Assembly: GCA_914767715.1 (NCBI GenBank)
Contig: OU612070.1
Span: 263,501 to 327,500 of the forward strand
Length of the DNA stretch: 64,000 nt
Origin: Membranipora membranacea
Taxonomy: Eukaryota > Bryozoa > Gymnolaemata > Cheilostomatida > Membraniporidae
Direction: 5' to 3'
This document shows positions 22,701-38,148 of this stretch, piece by piece. The notes below the pieces were generated by a model. The model was not told the DNA's origin, did not search any database, and saw nothing but the letters and a program-made list of their open reading frames with translations. Positions within the stretch are counted from its first letter, which is position 1. Every line of letters begins with the position of its first letter. The position numbers were made by a program, and so were the translations under genes.

Positions 22701-22950
22701 CATAATAATTCTTTTTTTTTCAGCAAACAGCAATGAGAAGGCCGAACCTGCAGCTAAGAAGTCACTGCCTGAGAAGGCTGAGAAGCTGAAGAAGAAACCT
22801 CGCCACGAGATCAGACACGATCGTAATAAGATGCCAATAAAACAGCCTCAGAAAATTAGCGCTGTTACTAAAACTAGCGCTGTCGCTAAAAAACCACATT
22901 ACAACAAAATTAGTAAAGTAAAGAAGACAGCCAAGTTAGTGAAGAAGTGA
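16750..22950 (+). CDS. RBM34: RBM34/Nop12-like nucleolar RNA-binding protein
   Basis: Nine exons join in frame: 16750-17013, 17207-17377, 17519-17578, 17909-17952, 18290-18373, 18760-18869, 19467-19585, 21908-22082 and 22724-22950, giving 417 residues (human RBM34 is about 430). The order is a Lys/Ser/Thr-rich acidic N-terminus, RRM1 (about 132-215, RNP2 TVFIGNL, split by four introns), RRM2 (about 235-312, RNP2 SVFIGNVPF, RNP1 KGFGYVQF) and a Lys-rich basic tail ending KKTAKLVKK. The pattern ...FFKKYGKIESVRFRNL... and ...RDLHPLAKSMNAYIQF... is specific to RBM34. The yeast relative Nop12 acts in pre-60S ribosome assembly, so a nucleolar rRNA-processing role is expected. An in-frame stop lies just before 16744, which is also an acceptor; an upstream exon could add residues. 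The start is therefore the less certain point. Confidence 0.92.
19760..19832 (-). tRNA. tRNA-Ile (anticodon AAT)
   Basis: The 73-nt minus-strand sequence folds fully. The acceptor stem is GGCCGAT with ATTGGCC, the D arm GCTC/GAGC, and the anticodon stem TCGTG/CGCGA around loop CTAATAA (AAT = Ile). The T arm is ATGGG-TTCGAGC-CCCAT. The A box (TTAGCTCAGTTGG) and B box (GGTTCGAGCCC) are intact, and a T-run (TTTTACTATTTTT) follows as a Pol III stop. It lies antisense in the intron after RBM34 exon 7, just left of a MULE insertion. It looks functional. Confidence 0.93.
19979..21208. mobile_element. MULE-type DNA transposon with 51-bp TIRs
   Basis: Terminal inverted repeats of 50-51 bp (19979-20028 and 21158-21208) start AGATTTTTGCTATC and share CAAAATTGAAGGTCGTT and GGTCATTCA. 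A perfect direct repeat AGAGCAG flanks them (19972-19978 and 21209-21215); with the neighbouring T it can be read as 8 bp, TAGAGCAG, the usual size for Mutator-like elements. At 1.23 kb it is short for an autonomous MULE and holds only a piece of transposase on the minus strand (20532-20997). It sits in the large RBM34 intron. Confidence 0.85.
20532..20997 (-). pseudogene. MULE-like transposase fragment with C-terminal zinc motif
   Basis: The minus strand reads ...YGDEVCLLDASYKTTKYYLP then MFYVVVPTNIGYQVVGTFPV and IKEALNMLSEW...KPAYWLMD. This matches the first catalytic-Asp region (D-A-[ST]-Y-K-T-T-K-Y) of MULE-type DDE transposases found in many invertebrate genomes. It is interrupted near 20617. 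Another frame then gives VECPKCGEWCHKGCIRIPPT and a stop, a PHD-like C-x2-C...W-C-H-x2-C motif seen at the end of such transposases. The N-terminal DNA-binding part and the remaining catalytic acids are missing, so it cannot be active. Confidence 0.7.
22080..22265 (+). repeat. Tandem array duplicating the RBM34 exon 8 splice donor
   Basis: A ~38-bp unit (TGTAAGTCTGTATTATAATA + TAAGTACCACA) is repeated about six times, starting exactly at the exon 8/intron boundary. Each copy contains a GTAAGT donor consensus, so the true donor at 22082/22083 is followed by five more. Reading past the first donor meets TAA within 15 bases (22097-22099), so only the first donor preserves the frame. Confidence 0.9.
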
Positions 22951-23035
22951 TAACCTGATTACTCGAGTATGTTTACTGGTTGATGGGCGGAGCAAAGTAT
23001 TTGCAAAGCTTTAATAACCAGACTACACTAGTCTT

Positions 23036-23041
23036 AATAAA
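23036..23041 (+). terminator. Poly(A) signal of the RBM34-like gene
   Basis: AATAAA lies 86 bp after the stop codon. The convergent cathepsin gene has its own signal only about 150 bp further on. Confidence 0.6.
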
Positions 23042-23190
23042 GTTGTACATAAGAACTAGAAACATTGATAGTTTTCACTGTAGTAAATGCCTGAATATGT
23101 CAATAGAGTGTAAGAGGCTCATCTATAAAGTCCTCAGGGTTAGTCAGTGTATTAGAATATAAGAGTCACATGGTTTTTGTTTCCAAATTT

Positions 23191-23196
23191 TTTATT
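23191..23196 (-). terminator. Poly(A) signal of the cathepsin L gene
   Basis: AATAAA on the minus strand, about 250 bp past the stop codon. Confidence 0.5.
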
Positions 23197-23442
23197 CGAA
23201 GAGGATATCAGAATCCAGACATAACAATAAAAGTGAAGATAGTGGAACTTAGATTGTGTTTAATACTTAGACTAAGACATTTTATATTGAGACAAAAAAC
23301 CACAGCAGTTTGTTCTTGAAATGAGGGGCCTGTCTTACTGGGGTTCGGGATCAGAACTGGTCCCAGTACCTCAGTAAGAGAGGACTCAGATATAATGTTA
23401 TAAGAGGGTGGAGATTAGTGTTATGAGAGAGTGGTTGAGAGC

Positions 23443-27157
<3,715 letters not shown>

Positions 27158-27437
27158 CTATAAACAATCAATCGTAAGAAGATAAACAACAGGAAACTTA
27201 GATACGTAGTGAGAATCTGAATACTATCAGTCATAAGAAAACAGACTTGTCTTGACAGTAAGTAACCAAACTTGCTTTCAAAATATTTTAAATTATGAAA
27301 AAAGCTGTCAAATGTTGAGAGTGCCAATAAGAACATCTGAAAATTATTGCAACAGCATGTTTCCAAAGTATATCCAGCAGCAAACCTTGATACCTTAATC
27401 AAAATAATGTTACTGAATGTATTGAATTAAGTCCTAC

Positions 27438-27480
27438 CTTGAGGTTTGGGTTGTTGCTATGCTAAAACTCAAAACTGAAT
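27438..27480 (-). other. Probable 5' non-coding exon of cathepsin L
   Basis: On the minus strand a stretch ending CCTCAAG|GTAGGAC makes a good donor, and the ATG exon has an acceptor (TTTATAG) directly before the ATG. The start near 27480 is inferred from the TATA box. Confidence 0.45.
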
Positions 27481-27503
27481 GCTGAGATTTGAGATACTCT
27501 CAG

Positions 27504-27511
27504 TATTTATA
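27504..27511 (-). promoter_or_regulatory. TATA box of cathepsin L
   Basis: TATAAATA on the minus strand lies about 25-30 bp upstream of the inferred start of the non-coding exon. This is normal TATA spacing. Confidence 0.5.
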
Positions 27512-27519
27512 CGGCCTCT

Positions 27520-30500
27520 TATCTGGGTCTGAGGAGAGAAGCACGTGAACTCAGCTGATAACAGCTTCAGCTCATCACATGGGGTACTCTACCTTATGAT
27601 GATATCATCACATGATCGTCATGTGCTGGTATCATAAACCAGGATTTACCTACCAAACAGTGGTAAAGTTCCAAGCTAAAAACTTTGTTTTGAGGTCAAT
27701 CACCTCATAAAATCTGCAGCGCTTTATGAGTAGAATATGGCTGGCGATCTATAAGGATGTATCCCAAAGTTATCATGTCATTTTTAGTTGTTAGTGCCGT
27801 ACACCTTCAAAAGCTGCAGACCTGCATAATGGAGGCTCTCCAACAACCATCTACCCCTCAGCATTATCCCCACCATCCAGTTACTTAGCTCGACCTAAGT
27901 TTTTAGCAGATTTTGTGGAGCGAAGTTAAAATAACAAGGCTCGTCAAAATACCAGTAAGATAAATATGCGCAGCTCGAGGCCGAGGACGGTATAATTATG
28001 CGCAGCTCGAGGCCGAGGACGAGACTGATGCTTCACATTTTATTTAATTTGTAGAGAAGCCTGAATACTTTCGGCTCCATCGGTCGGAACTCAACTTAGC
28101 AAGTCCAGGACACAGAATCCAGTCTTGTGTGTCATGTTTAGTACTGTCATGGGTCTGTCACGACTTTCCTTCATATCGATATTAATGAATGGTATGTATT
28201 ATGTGTGTATGCTGACCGATTTGTTGTAAGTAACCTTTGATATTTATTCTCATACCTTAAGCTATAGCATTACCCATCACACTCTCTAGACATGATGACT
28301 GTGCAGTATGATCATAACTTATACTAACCGGCCCAAATTTAACCGTTGGTCATATGACCCACAGAGTACAGGTCTTATCTCTGACCAAGTAGATTATCAG
28401 CTATGAGCAGCATGTGCTCATCACTATCTAATAACCTGCACCGGTCACCATCAGTGATAAACTGGGCCTGTGTGCAGTACCCTGAGCTACCCTGAGATAC
28501 CCTGAGAGATTTACTCAGTCACCGGCCCTGGATTATCTGCCCTTGATGAGCCTCATCGATTTACTCATCATGGCTGATAGCTGTCAAAGGTCAGAGGCTG
28601 CCATATTGGGTAAATATCAACTAAGTTAACAACCCGGGCACAGAATGGCCGAGTTCATGGGTATGAATATGACGAGCAAATTTATCTTAAAAATTTTGTA
28701 ATATGAGCTTCCATATTCAAAAATAATTCAAGACAGGCATGCATCCGTCATTTCAGACCATCACAGGGCTAGAAATAAAACTGTTTGGAATATTGTCGCA
28801 AACGGAAAGATTATCGCTCAATAATGTCAGCGCTTTGAACAAAATCTGTAAATCTACCACTATGTAATGTATGTATTATATTATCATCGAATAGTTACGT
28901 CACCAAGGTTGATAGAGACACAGCTCAAAATAATTCATGATCTCACCTCTAACTAGATCATTGTTGACCCAATTTTCCAGTACTATAATTTTTGGTGAAT
29001 CACCAGCGGCTCAAACATTGGAAACTCCAAATATGGGCATACTAGATCATACATGATCTATCCTCATATCCAGTAATTAGTAACCTCATAATTTAGAGAA
29101 ATAAAACGGGCAAAAACAAATTTTTCTCTGGTCTGAGATTATTATTTGAGTTAAATCCTGGTACTGTATTTTGGCACAGATGTGGATTCAAGGTCATTAA
29201 CTTGGCATCAAAGTTTTCCAATCTGCCAATAATTGTTTTTCAATACTCTGGTGGCAAACTCGTTCATTGGTAGATTGATAACCTTTATTATGATGGTGCT
29301 GTCTGCTTACTAGAGCCTGGCATAGTACTGTGTATCTGATATCAGGCTCAGTGTGTATGGATATGAAATGAAGGCTATAACGGTTATCAAGGTTATGTAG
29401 ATATTTGTGCTCTGTGGTTATACCAGACCCTGGTTCAGCTCACAGTTATATCTCAAGCTGCCAACAAACTTTGCTCGCAAAATCATTTTTACACATGTTC
29501 ATTTTTTCCGCAATAATTAAGAGGCGGTCGATGCTATCTAACATGATTCACGTGAGGATGAGCCTTGAGAAGGTAAGATGGCGACCCTGGATCATGAAAT
29601 CTGGAGTTTGAAACAGCAGCAGCTCCATACAATGCTGCCTTATCAGGAGCTTGTCTCAGCGTCTCCTATTGTGACATAAACTATCACGCCACCACTCCTC
29701 CTATCTAACACTATAACACTATAACCCTCCCTAACACTAACCCTCCCTACTATCTAACATTAACAGTTATAGCATGTGATTATAAAATCAGAGTATCACA
29801 TGACAGCATACCTATCTAATGATAAGAGACCTCTCTCTCACACTCACACAATAGAATCCTTGCTCCAAACCTGCCTACTCACTATACCATTTTATGCACA
29901 GGTAAATGTTGCTCACTGACTCTTAATTATATAAACTCAGACAGTTCATCCTACATTATCATATCTTTGGTTCTTTGAGTTTTCCGTCATTGTAGATTCA
30001 GTAGGCTACTTGGTAGAATGTCGAGCACTCATTTTCAATATCCTACTAAGATGACCATGATAAGTAATATAGTCTGTGGTGACCACAATCATCATGAAGT
30101 TATCAACACAAACCTCTCCTGGTGAGGGGTTTGGGCTTCCAGAATTAGTGAGAACATTAATCTTCTTATAATATTGTTTTAATGAACTAAATCAGCCACA
30201 ATCTTAGTACCAGTACTTAGTAAAATTCATCTATTATTTGTCTTACCATGTATAAAGGGAAGACAACACCACCAGATCTGAAAGTTGATATCTCCTATCT
30301 CTTATTATATCTTATTATATTGGGTATCACTGATTAAAAATCAAATAATGAACTTTTTAGGTTAAATAACACAAAAATGTAATTATTCACTTCATTTCAA
30401 TAACAGTATTTTAGGGCATTAAATTAAAAAGTGCAGTAAACATAGAACAGCATATAGGTAGGTCTAGGCAAGGAGTTAAAGTCTTTAAGTCTTTAAGTTT

Positions 30501-30543
30501 AAGTCTTTAACTCCTTGGTCTAGGGGCACCTAATCCGTCTGGA
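27520..30543. other. Intergenic, no gene seen
   Basis: About 3 kb lie between the cathepsin promoter and the 3' end of the sulfotransferase-like gene. ATGCGCAGCTCGAGGCCGAG is directly duplicated at about 27966 and 27997. A hairpin with GGAGTTAAAG/CTTTAACTCC stems lies at about 30471-30519. No coding region is recognised. Confidence 0.45.
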
Positions 30544-33070
30544 TTAATTTATAGGCAAAAAGTATGGAGTGTCAAGCTGAGGCAGATTAAAATTCCTGAG
30601 GATAGAATTACACTTCCTTACAGATTCTTCTGTACGATTCCACACAGGAGAGTTAACTCGATTCTCTCGATCGAAGAACAGTCCAGCCTGACTGTCTGTG
30701 TCCATAGTCTGAAGAGCTAGACTAACATGCTCAGTAGGAATATTCAGGTAGCTGAACAAGTCAGTTATCACTTCTCTCGGATTAGATTGCAGCTGCTCAT
30801 ACTTGAGACATTTAAACTTGACACCAGCCTGCTGATATTCTCTCATCATTGTTATTGTTGTGGCCCAAAATAAAACAAACCATTCCATGACCCCGGGGTC
30901 AGGCAGCGCTGATCTGATAGCAGCCAGGCAGCGATTTTTATCATAGCCATTAGTAAAGCATAACCAGGTCTGTTTACTATGCTTATCGTTATCACCACGC
31001 TTTAACCAGGGGTTTAATATGTAATACACAGCAAATAACATTCCATTTATACTGCCAAATGCCCTAAAATACGACTTTCCACATGTGAGCACATCTCTAT
31101 AGCTAAATAGAATCTTATGTTTGGGGAATCGTTTACGTAATACTGGGATTATATGTGGGTCTACAATATTAGCCTTCCAGAACACAGAGTGTCCTGAGGG
31201 TATCAGTCTGAGATAGAGTCGCACCCAGGCAGTAACCAGCTTCTCATATCTCTCGGTGTAAGATAAAGCTGTGAGCTCACAATCTGAGTGAGAGATTGTG
31301 TAAATATGAGCTTCATTCTCTGAGATTACTGTCCAGTTAGGTAGAGAGTTAAATATCTGAGAGCAGAGGGTAGACCCGCAGCGTCCTGTGTGAAACATCC
31401 ACACTACCTCTCTGTCCTCAGTCTCAAGCTCAGACACCATCCTATCAAAGTCTGGCCTCGACACGTGAATTATCTTCTTAGCGTTCTGCATGTGAGCGAT
31501 CGGTAATATCGGGTATTTACGAGTATCAAAGAGTTGGGCACCCACATCTTTGTCAAACTCGATAAACTTAGTGACATTATGCTCTATAGAGAGAAGGTGT
31601 ATATGCTGCTGTAAGACTGTCTCTGGTCTGGTAAAGTGACTGTGAGTCAGGAGGAATGAGCTCGGTGTTATGTAAGGACTGTGTTTAAATGTGTGGAGTA
31701 TTCTCAACACTTGAGTTGTGTCCCCTGTTTCTCTACCTTCTCTAATATCTCTTAGTTTTTTCCCAACACCTGAAAATCAATTGTAATATATAATATTAAT
31801 GGATATTCCCATCTATTGCAGTGTCATTAACATTGTGTCAAGATTTCACCCCATCTTAAAGGGCAACCAAGGTTTCAAACAAGTTCTCATCGATTGATAG
31901 CAGATTGCACCTTCTGCATCGGGAAAAAGACAAAATCTAATTCTGATGATTATTCAATCAGAATTCCTGTGAAACAATTCATCCATCAGGTACTCAAACT
32001 CAGCTAAAATAGAATACCACAGAGCAGTTTCCTGTTCCTGTTATTACTTAGCCTGTGCTCTATCATTATTACAGCAATGTCTAGAAACCTCCCCTAAACT
32101 GAAGTGTTACCCAGCTTAGAGTCAGCAACTACTTTGAGTTTTGCGCCGCGTCATGCACGAAGCTGGTGCTGCCTAGCACATTATTTACTACCCACTAATG
32201 CATTGCTGCGAAAACTTGGTTGCCCTTTAATTTGCAAATATTACCAGAAAGCAATAATATAGTAAAACCCTCACAGGGCACCGCAATAAGGGGATAATTA
32301 TTATTATACAAGTTTTACTGACAGACTATATGAGTGGCTGCTAAAAAAAGAGCCAAACTATGGTGATGAGAGACTGAGATAAGTCATAGTTACAGAACTG
32401 ATTGCTTATTTACAAAACTTAAAACTGGTTGGACCTGAGAGCTTATTTTCCAGTTGACATTTTCTGTATGTCCTCAATCATCTGTAAGGGGTATTTACCA
32501 GGATCTCATGAGAAGGTTAATGTTGATGTGAAAAATAAGCCACAGGCTAACATGGCTAGGACCAAATAACTTGTGAAGGATATAATACAGAGAGGCCTAC
32601 TAACAGTTGTACAGTTTACAGTTTTACCCGTAGTTCTCAAGTGATGCCACGTACACAGGCCTGCCGGCTACTCTTCATACGGAAAAGAACAAGCATGATC
32701 CCGTACTAAATGTACCTATAGTCCTTGTCCACGAGGACATGGCTAGGACGAATGAAGTGTCAGTACCACCTCAGCAGTAACTGCCGGCTTGCTGCAGATT
32801 TTTATCTCGTGTTATTAACTCGCCTTCCACATCCACAAGAAAAAACTAGAGCACTGATATCAGCAGCTCATAGATTCTGCACACATAAAACACACACACA
32901 CCTATCTATCTACCTATCTTAGTCTATCAGTTGCACAGTGAGATAGTATATGTATAATTATAGCTACCATTAAAACTCCAGATAACTTGTAGGATTGTCG
33001 CCCAGCCAGCTGCTATCATCTCACTGAATACGACAGCAGTAATAGAGACTATCATCGAGAAGGACATCAT
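30544..33070 (-). CDS. Type II membrane sulfotransferase-like protein
   Basis: Two exons on the minus strand (33070-32968 and 31769-30544) join in phase to 442 residues. The first exon encodes an uncleaved signal-anchor (residues about 5-31, MIVSITAVVFSEMIAAGWAT...), as in Golgi sulfotransferases. The second holds FHTGRCGSTLCSQIFNSLPN, a P-loop that fits the 5'-phosphosulfate-binding loop of PAPS-dependent sulfotransferases (R-x-G-S-T-L). Downstream, ILFSYRDVLTCGKSYFRAFG fits the 3'-phosphate-binding region (R-D-[VP]...S). The acceptor substrate cannot be inferred. The long second exon without introns suggests an intron-poor family. An upstream in-frame Met pair (MMSF) was chosen as start. 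Family assignment rests on the motifs, since overall similarity to named enzymes is weak. Confidence 0.75.
31770..32967 (-). other. Intron of the sulfotransferase-like gene
   Basis: A single intron (donor AATG|GTAGCT, acceptor TTTTCAG) of about 1.2 kb with no further feature recognised. Confidence 0.7.
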
Positions 33071-34090
33071 GTCTAACCTCCTTGGTATATTATTATCCTG
33101 TCAAAATCCGCTGCAAAGATTCCATCAGTATGTCTGTTATCTGAGCATAACTCTGATCATAAAATATATTGAATAAATCTGTGCACAGCTTACTTTGTCT
33201 CATCTCAGTCTAACAACATAAACTGAATCCAGGTTAACAAGTGAGTTCTAAGAATTGATTATAACTACAACACCCAGGCAAAAAAAACAATCACTGAGGT
33301 GTGAAAAGAATGGCAATTTAAAAGCATGTAAATCAGATTAAGTTTGTAATTTAATATAACACATATGCTCATTGAAGTGCAAATCTATTATAACATGTCA
33401 ATCATACATATCATACATTGCTCAACAATTCTTATATCTCTGAGTTCTTTTTTAACACACAATACAGGTTTCCAAGAAAACACTCATCTGTTCAAAATAC
33501 CAACCAAGTAAACTACCTGCCACATTGAGAAGCACCACAACTATTCCTATTGCAACACTCATTTAATTCATGGCATAGTCTTATTTTTTATGATTTTTGG
33601 TCTATATTCTTTTTTTTTTGCACTTGATGTTTTTGTCACATCATGAAAATCATTTGCCATGATAAATTGTTGCTGAAAATTAATTTATAAAGTTATACAA
33701 TTCCGGAGATGTCAGTTTTTGACCTGAAATTTTTGCGATTGTTGTTTTTAGTTTTTCCTGGTATCATATACCTATTCAGTACATACATGTCAAAATAAGG
33801 TCACATGACTGAGGATTATATTACAGCCTCCTGGGTCACCGGGTTGTTCTGTTTGGCGATTGGATTCATTTCAGGCTCTGAATTCTAACAGTTACTAGAA
33901 CTTGAACACCTTCTGCTCTTTTTTCATGACCTCCTCTAAATGGCTCACACAGACAAGCTAAGTCTAAGTGCTCAGATTTGGGTAATCTTATAAATCAAGT
34001 GTCTGACTACTTATACAGTCTTACCAGTTGGGAGATAAGAAATTACCATGATATGTGGCAGGCTGATTGATTTAATTGTAGTGAATGCTC

Positions 34091-34141
34091 ATGCAATCAC
34101 AGAGTAAGGAGTAAGGATATATCCTTACTCTGTGATGCAAT
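34091..34141. mobile_element. 37-bp palindromic micro-insertion with 7-bp duplication
   Basis: CACAGAGTAAGGA...TCCTTACTCTGTG (34098-34134) is a near-perfect hairpin flanked by ATGCAAT on both sides (34091-34097 and 34135-34141). Related palindromes occur at 43472 and 44180. Confidence 0.65.
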
Positions 34142-35260
34142 CATCAGACCATTTGGATACACGCAGTATACACCAGGAACTTTGCCTTGTCATTCCACCC
34201 TAGCCAGGACAAGTCCTGACAGAGCCATATATACTAATTCTCTCCTGTGTATTCACTCCTCTTTTTAAAAGGAATCTGACTAGCATCTAAGGAGGGCGAA
34301 TGGTCATCAAAAAATCCCCGAGTCACAGCATGAGCAAAAAGTAAGATTAATCATTGGATTCAGTGAGAAAAGACGCTGGTTTGTAAAATATCTTAATGCA
34401 GCGTCTCAGCCTATAATACCATAATCAGATCATTGCTCACAGGATTTTGAAGGTGCTCCTTATATTTTCACTTATATCGTGAAGACGATGTAATCTCCGA
34501 CAACAAAACTACACGCACACTTTAAGTATTTCTATGCACAGTCTTTGACTTGGATAAAACTAATCTCACTTTGTAGCCCTTCCTCTAAGGATTTCTGTCA
34601 TGAACAAGAGGGGTTTATCACTCTCTGTGATCAGAAGTTATATGAAAAATGCATTTGAAACCCTAAAAATTATTCTAGATTTGCTAGCAAAACTATATGA
34701 TCTTAGCCTTTTTCACAGAGTGCTCTGGTCTGATTCGCCCCCTCAGACTAAGAATCCGTTAATAATAGTAGTATATGTGTACAAAGAGTACCAGTCAATT
34801 TAGCACAGAAGAGTTTTCTGCTCATGGTTAATGAGGAAGCAACTATGATATACATGACTGTATACATATTAGTCTGAGCCCCCCAGACTTTTGCCCCTCG
34901 CCCGACATCCCCCCCGGCGAGGGAATGTAGGCCTACCATTATTATTGTGATGAGTAGATCATCACGAAGACTTATTTGCAGCGTCATAATAATTTATAAC
35001 AGAGAAGCTAACTTCTAACAGTCTGACACTCTGCATTAGACTTTTAAAGAATTTGTCAGAGACACCACATGTTTCAAATGTTTTTGAGTTGATATTGTAC
35101 TTTTTCTCTATAACCCTGCTTCTCGTTTAAGTTTATCTGGTTATTTTATACTGAGTTATTATTTTGTACATTCAAACTGCCGGATATTTGAATTCTCTAC
35201 ATGTTACAATGGACATTCTGCCAATCAAAATCTGAGAACACTTACATTTGTCACATTGAT

Positions 35261-35719
35261 GGGGCTCCCTGCACACAATGCTGTCTTCAATTTCTTCAGA
35301 GAAAATAGAGCAATCTTCAATTTTGAAACTCTAATCTTCAGACTTCAAAATTAATTCTTCAAAACAACTGGACTCGACATAAAACTGCTGTACATAAATG
35401 CCTGTGAGGTGTGAGAACTGAGCCAGCAAGTTTTATAGTTAATGAAGGTGATCTTTTTTTTTGGCAAACAATGCGCCTGGTGGGGCTCGAACCCAGGATC
35501 CTGTGATCCAAAATCAGTAACACTGATGGGTTTTGGTTTGTTGTTGTGTGGAGTTGTCTGTTCAAACCAACAAACCTAACTTGAGTAGATAGCTCCAAGT
35601 TGTTAGACTGAATCCACTCTACTTGAAATATGGAAATCTTCTATTGATTTTTCATTTAAATCTTTCCTTCAATTTTAAAACACTCAATCTTCAATCTTCA
35701 GTGAAATACGGGGAGCCCC
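35261..35719. mobile_element. Short inverted-repeat element with tRNA-like half
   Basis: The ends are GGGGCTCCC and its complement, flanked by ATTGAT (35255-35260 and 35720-35725). Both ends are followed inward by TTCAATCTTCA-rich sequence. Inside, the minus strand carries a tRNA 3' half (GGATCCTGGGTTCGAGCCCC) without a D arm. The short TIR and 6-bp duplication make this call moderate. Confidence 0.5.
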
Positions 35720-37930
35720 ATTGATGCCGACTGCACTCACAGAGAAAGATTTTTGTACCCTCTCGCCATTGTTGGTTGCACGTTTGGGGGTTGCCTGCCA
35801 GTGTTTTACACCTGAGAGTCGCTGCCGCTGGTGGACAAACAAGGGTGTCCAGTATAAAGGCTTGACTCAAGAAGCGTATTGTAGAGCGGGTCGACTCGCT
35901 CTTTCTTATTGTAAGTGGTGTAAGTGTGAGTTTCCGTCATGTAGAAGCTGTGCCGATACCATATGGTGTAGCTAATTGAAACACAAGGAAACCTTAGTTT
36001 CATGTAAGTAGATCAGAATATATAAATCACGATAAACAGTAAACTTGAGCAGGTGACAGTAGATACAATACTCACAAGATAATGTCCATCTTCTATCAAT
36101 GGTGGTTATGATGTTTGACTAGAGAATATACCCTTGAGATACTTGTAGGTCTCGGATTCTTCAGCTAGCTCAGAGGTATTTAGTATAGGAGATTGTAATT
36201 ATAACATTATCTGAGCTTGAGTTTTTTTATGATTGTCAGCTTGTTTGGCTTATCATGACTCTCAGTTGTTGATGAACTTTATGGTCACAGCTGTCAGATA
36301 TATAAATGCCTGTCTGACTAAAAGATCATCACAGAATCACCACGCCCTCACAGGATAGTATTAGTTTCAGGCTATGTAGTCTTATGTCCTGTCCCTGTCT
36401 AAGAGTGTAGGTTATATCAGGTTCATCTATCCAAGTGGTCCGTGTTACAATAGTACTGCTTATATTCAATGATGTGTCTAAATAAATAGGGTAAACATGG
36501 AAAATGTGCCAACCATCACAAAGTATTACAAGCTACGCTATGGAGTCCCTACCTCAGCTAGATCTACCATTTATCACCTAGCCTTCCTCGACAACACAAG
36601 GCTAGCTTTTCTCATATCACTCAGTCTATTGGATCTATCTGATCGATTTTGTGCATGCTGTTCAAAGTAATTCCTGATTTAGAACTTAACTGCCTATTGG
36701 AGAGTTATCATATCATGAACGTAGCTCAGAAAATCTTCCAGTCCAGCACTAGTTTTTACAAAGGCTGGTGAGATGTTTTGTGATGTTGCCACTATGTTAC
36801 TTATACTATTTCCATATCTGCGATGATCACAGTACTTTACAGGGAAGTTAATAGTTAGGTGCTATCAAACTTCATGTCACCCTTGTTCTGTATTATCGCT
36901 GAAATCTGAATGTGTGTCAACAAATGATAGGCTTGTAGAAAACTCAAATTTTATTTTTTCTCTTACAAAATATGACAACAAAAACTGAAAAGATTTTCTG
37001 CATTGAACCATTGCAGCAGTGATGCAATGTTAACAACAATTAAGGCTCCACTGACAATCCCTCACTCACCTTAGTATGTGTGAGATACGGGAGTCCCAAA
37101 GTACATCACCAATTTATAACTAAATTCACTACGTGTTCGTATATATCTTTATATCATAAGGGAACTGGGATATACAATTAGAAAATATTGTACAACAGAT
37201 CGTTATTATATGCCCGTGATTACTTTACATATGTTCTAAAAAATTCCCACCCACACTCAGGGGACTTATCGATAACCAATTTAAAAGGATAGACCATTTT
37301 TAAGAGGATCATACATGATCTAAATGATGAAAAATTACAAAATCTAACGGTGACAAAAATCTTACAAACAGCAAATAATGAGAATTTATGTCTAAAAAGG
37401 AATGAACTGATATAGATAATGGATATTATAATGGTTATATGATTTTGAGATAATAGAAATAATAATTGAAAACAAGTACTTTCTATAAATCCAATGCAAT
37501 ATTGATAAGTGGCTTTGGTATCTCAATCAGTGACCAGCTACTTGTGTATCTCACAGATAGTTGATCTTATGCCATCGATGCGTTGTGCGTAGCGTGATGT
37601 CACACTGTAGTGGTAAGTATGTGTGGACTAGGTGGTTAGAGAGTCAGACTGATGACAACTCCCGCTACATCAGATAGGTGTATTATCATCCAGACTAACA
37701 CAAGCTTTATGGCATCCAGGTTGAGAGAAGAGAGAGAGAGAGAGGTACGACGTCGTCACACTGCTACTTTAGTGCAGTTATGTATATATTGCATTGACTT
37801 TCTATGTGGACAGTACAGTGTACAAATTTTGGGTGATTGAGCGATCAGTCCTGATGACTATAAGCTTTATAAGCTTTACATATGCTCTAGGTGATGATTG
37901 ATCAGTGATGATCTCTAAGCCTGATCAGAT

Positions 37931-37953
37931 CAGCAGCAGCAGCAGCAGCAGCA
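37931..37953. repeat. (CAG)n microsatellite
   Basis: About seven CAG/GCA triplets just beyond the receptor stop codon, in the probable 3' UTR. Confidence 0.9.
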
Positions 37954-37971
37954 GGTGGTGCTGGGCTAACT

Positions 37972-38148
37972 TTATACAGATTCACAGTCCTGTTTATGAG
38001 GCGGAGAAGAGGGAGAAGTTTTACTCATCAGTTTAGTTTTAAGTTGGTCTATAGAGACGTAATCTACAGATTCATATCGAGATGGTATCCTAACAGGCTG
38101 AGAGTCACCCAGATCTAGTTCAGCGTATATTATCTTATCATCACTCAG
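37972..38148 (-). CDS. Receptor last exon with three ITIM-like motifs
   Basis: The 177-nt exon (acceptor ATATTTGTAG) encodes 58 residues with IIYAELDL, SRYESVDYVSI and a Ser/Pro/Lys-rich end (...HKQDCESV, TAA). IIYAEL is a textbook ITIM. The open frame starts at the acceptor in phase 0. Confidence 0.72.
   Translation of the reverse strand: MSDDKIIYAELDLGDSQPVRIPSRYESVDYVSIDQLKTKLMSKTSPSSPPHKQDCESV

Larger units (their letters stand above)
33071..37971. other. Intergenic, no supported gene
   Basis: This separates the sulfotransferase promoter side from the last exon of the Ig receptor. It contains a palindromic micro-insertion (34098-34134), a ~460-bp inverted-repeat element (35261-35719), and presumably the 3' UTR of the receptor near its right edge. 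A Cys-rich ORF at 35724-35975 is not supported as a gene. Confidence 0.45.

Noticed and set aside
35461-35520. tRNA-Gln-like gene
   Set aside because: Only a 3' half is present; no D arm.
35724-35975. Cys-rich small protein (11 Cys in 83 codons)
   Set aside because: No signal peptide, no splice or promoter support, begins at the edge of an inverted-repeat element; Cys spacing fits no family I know.
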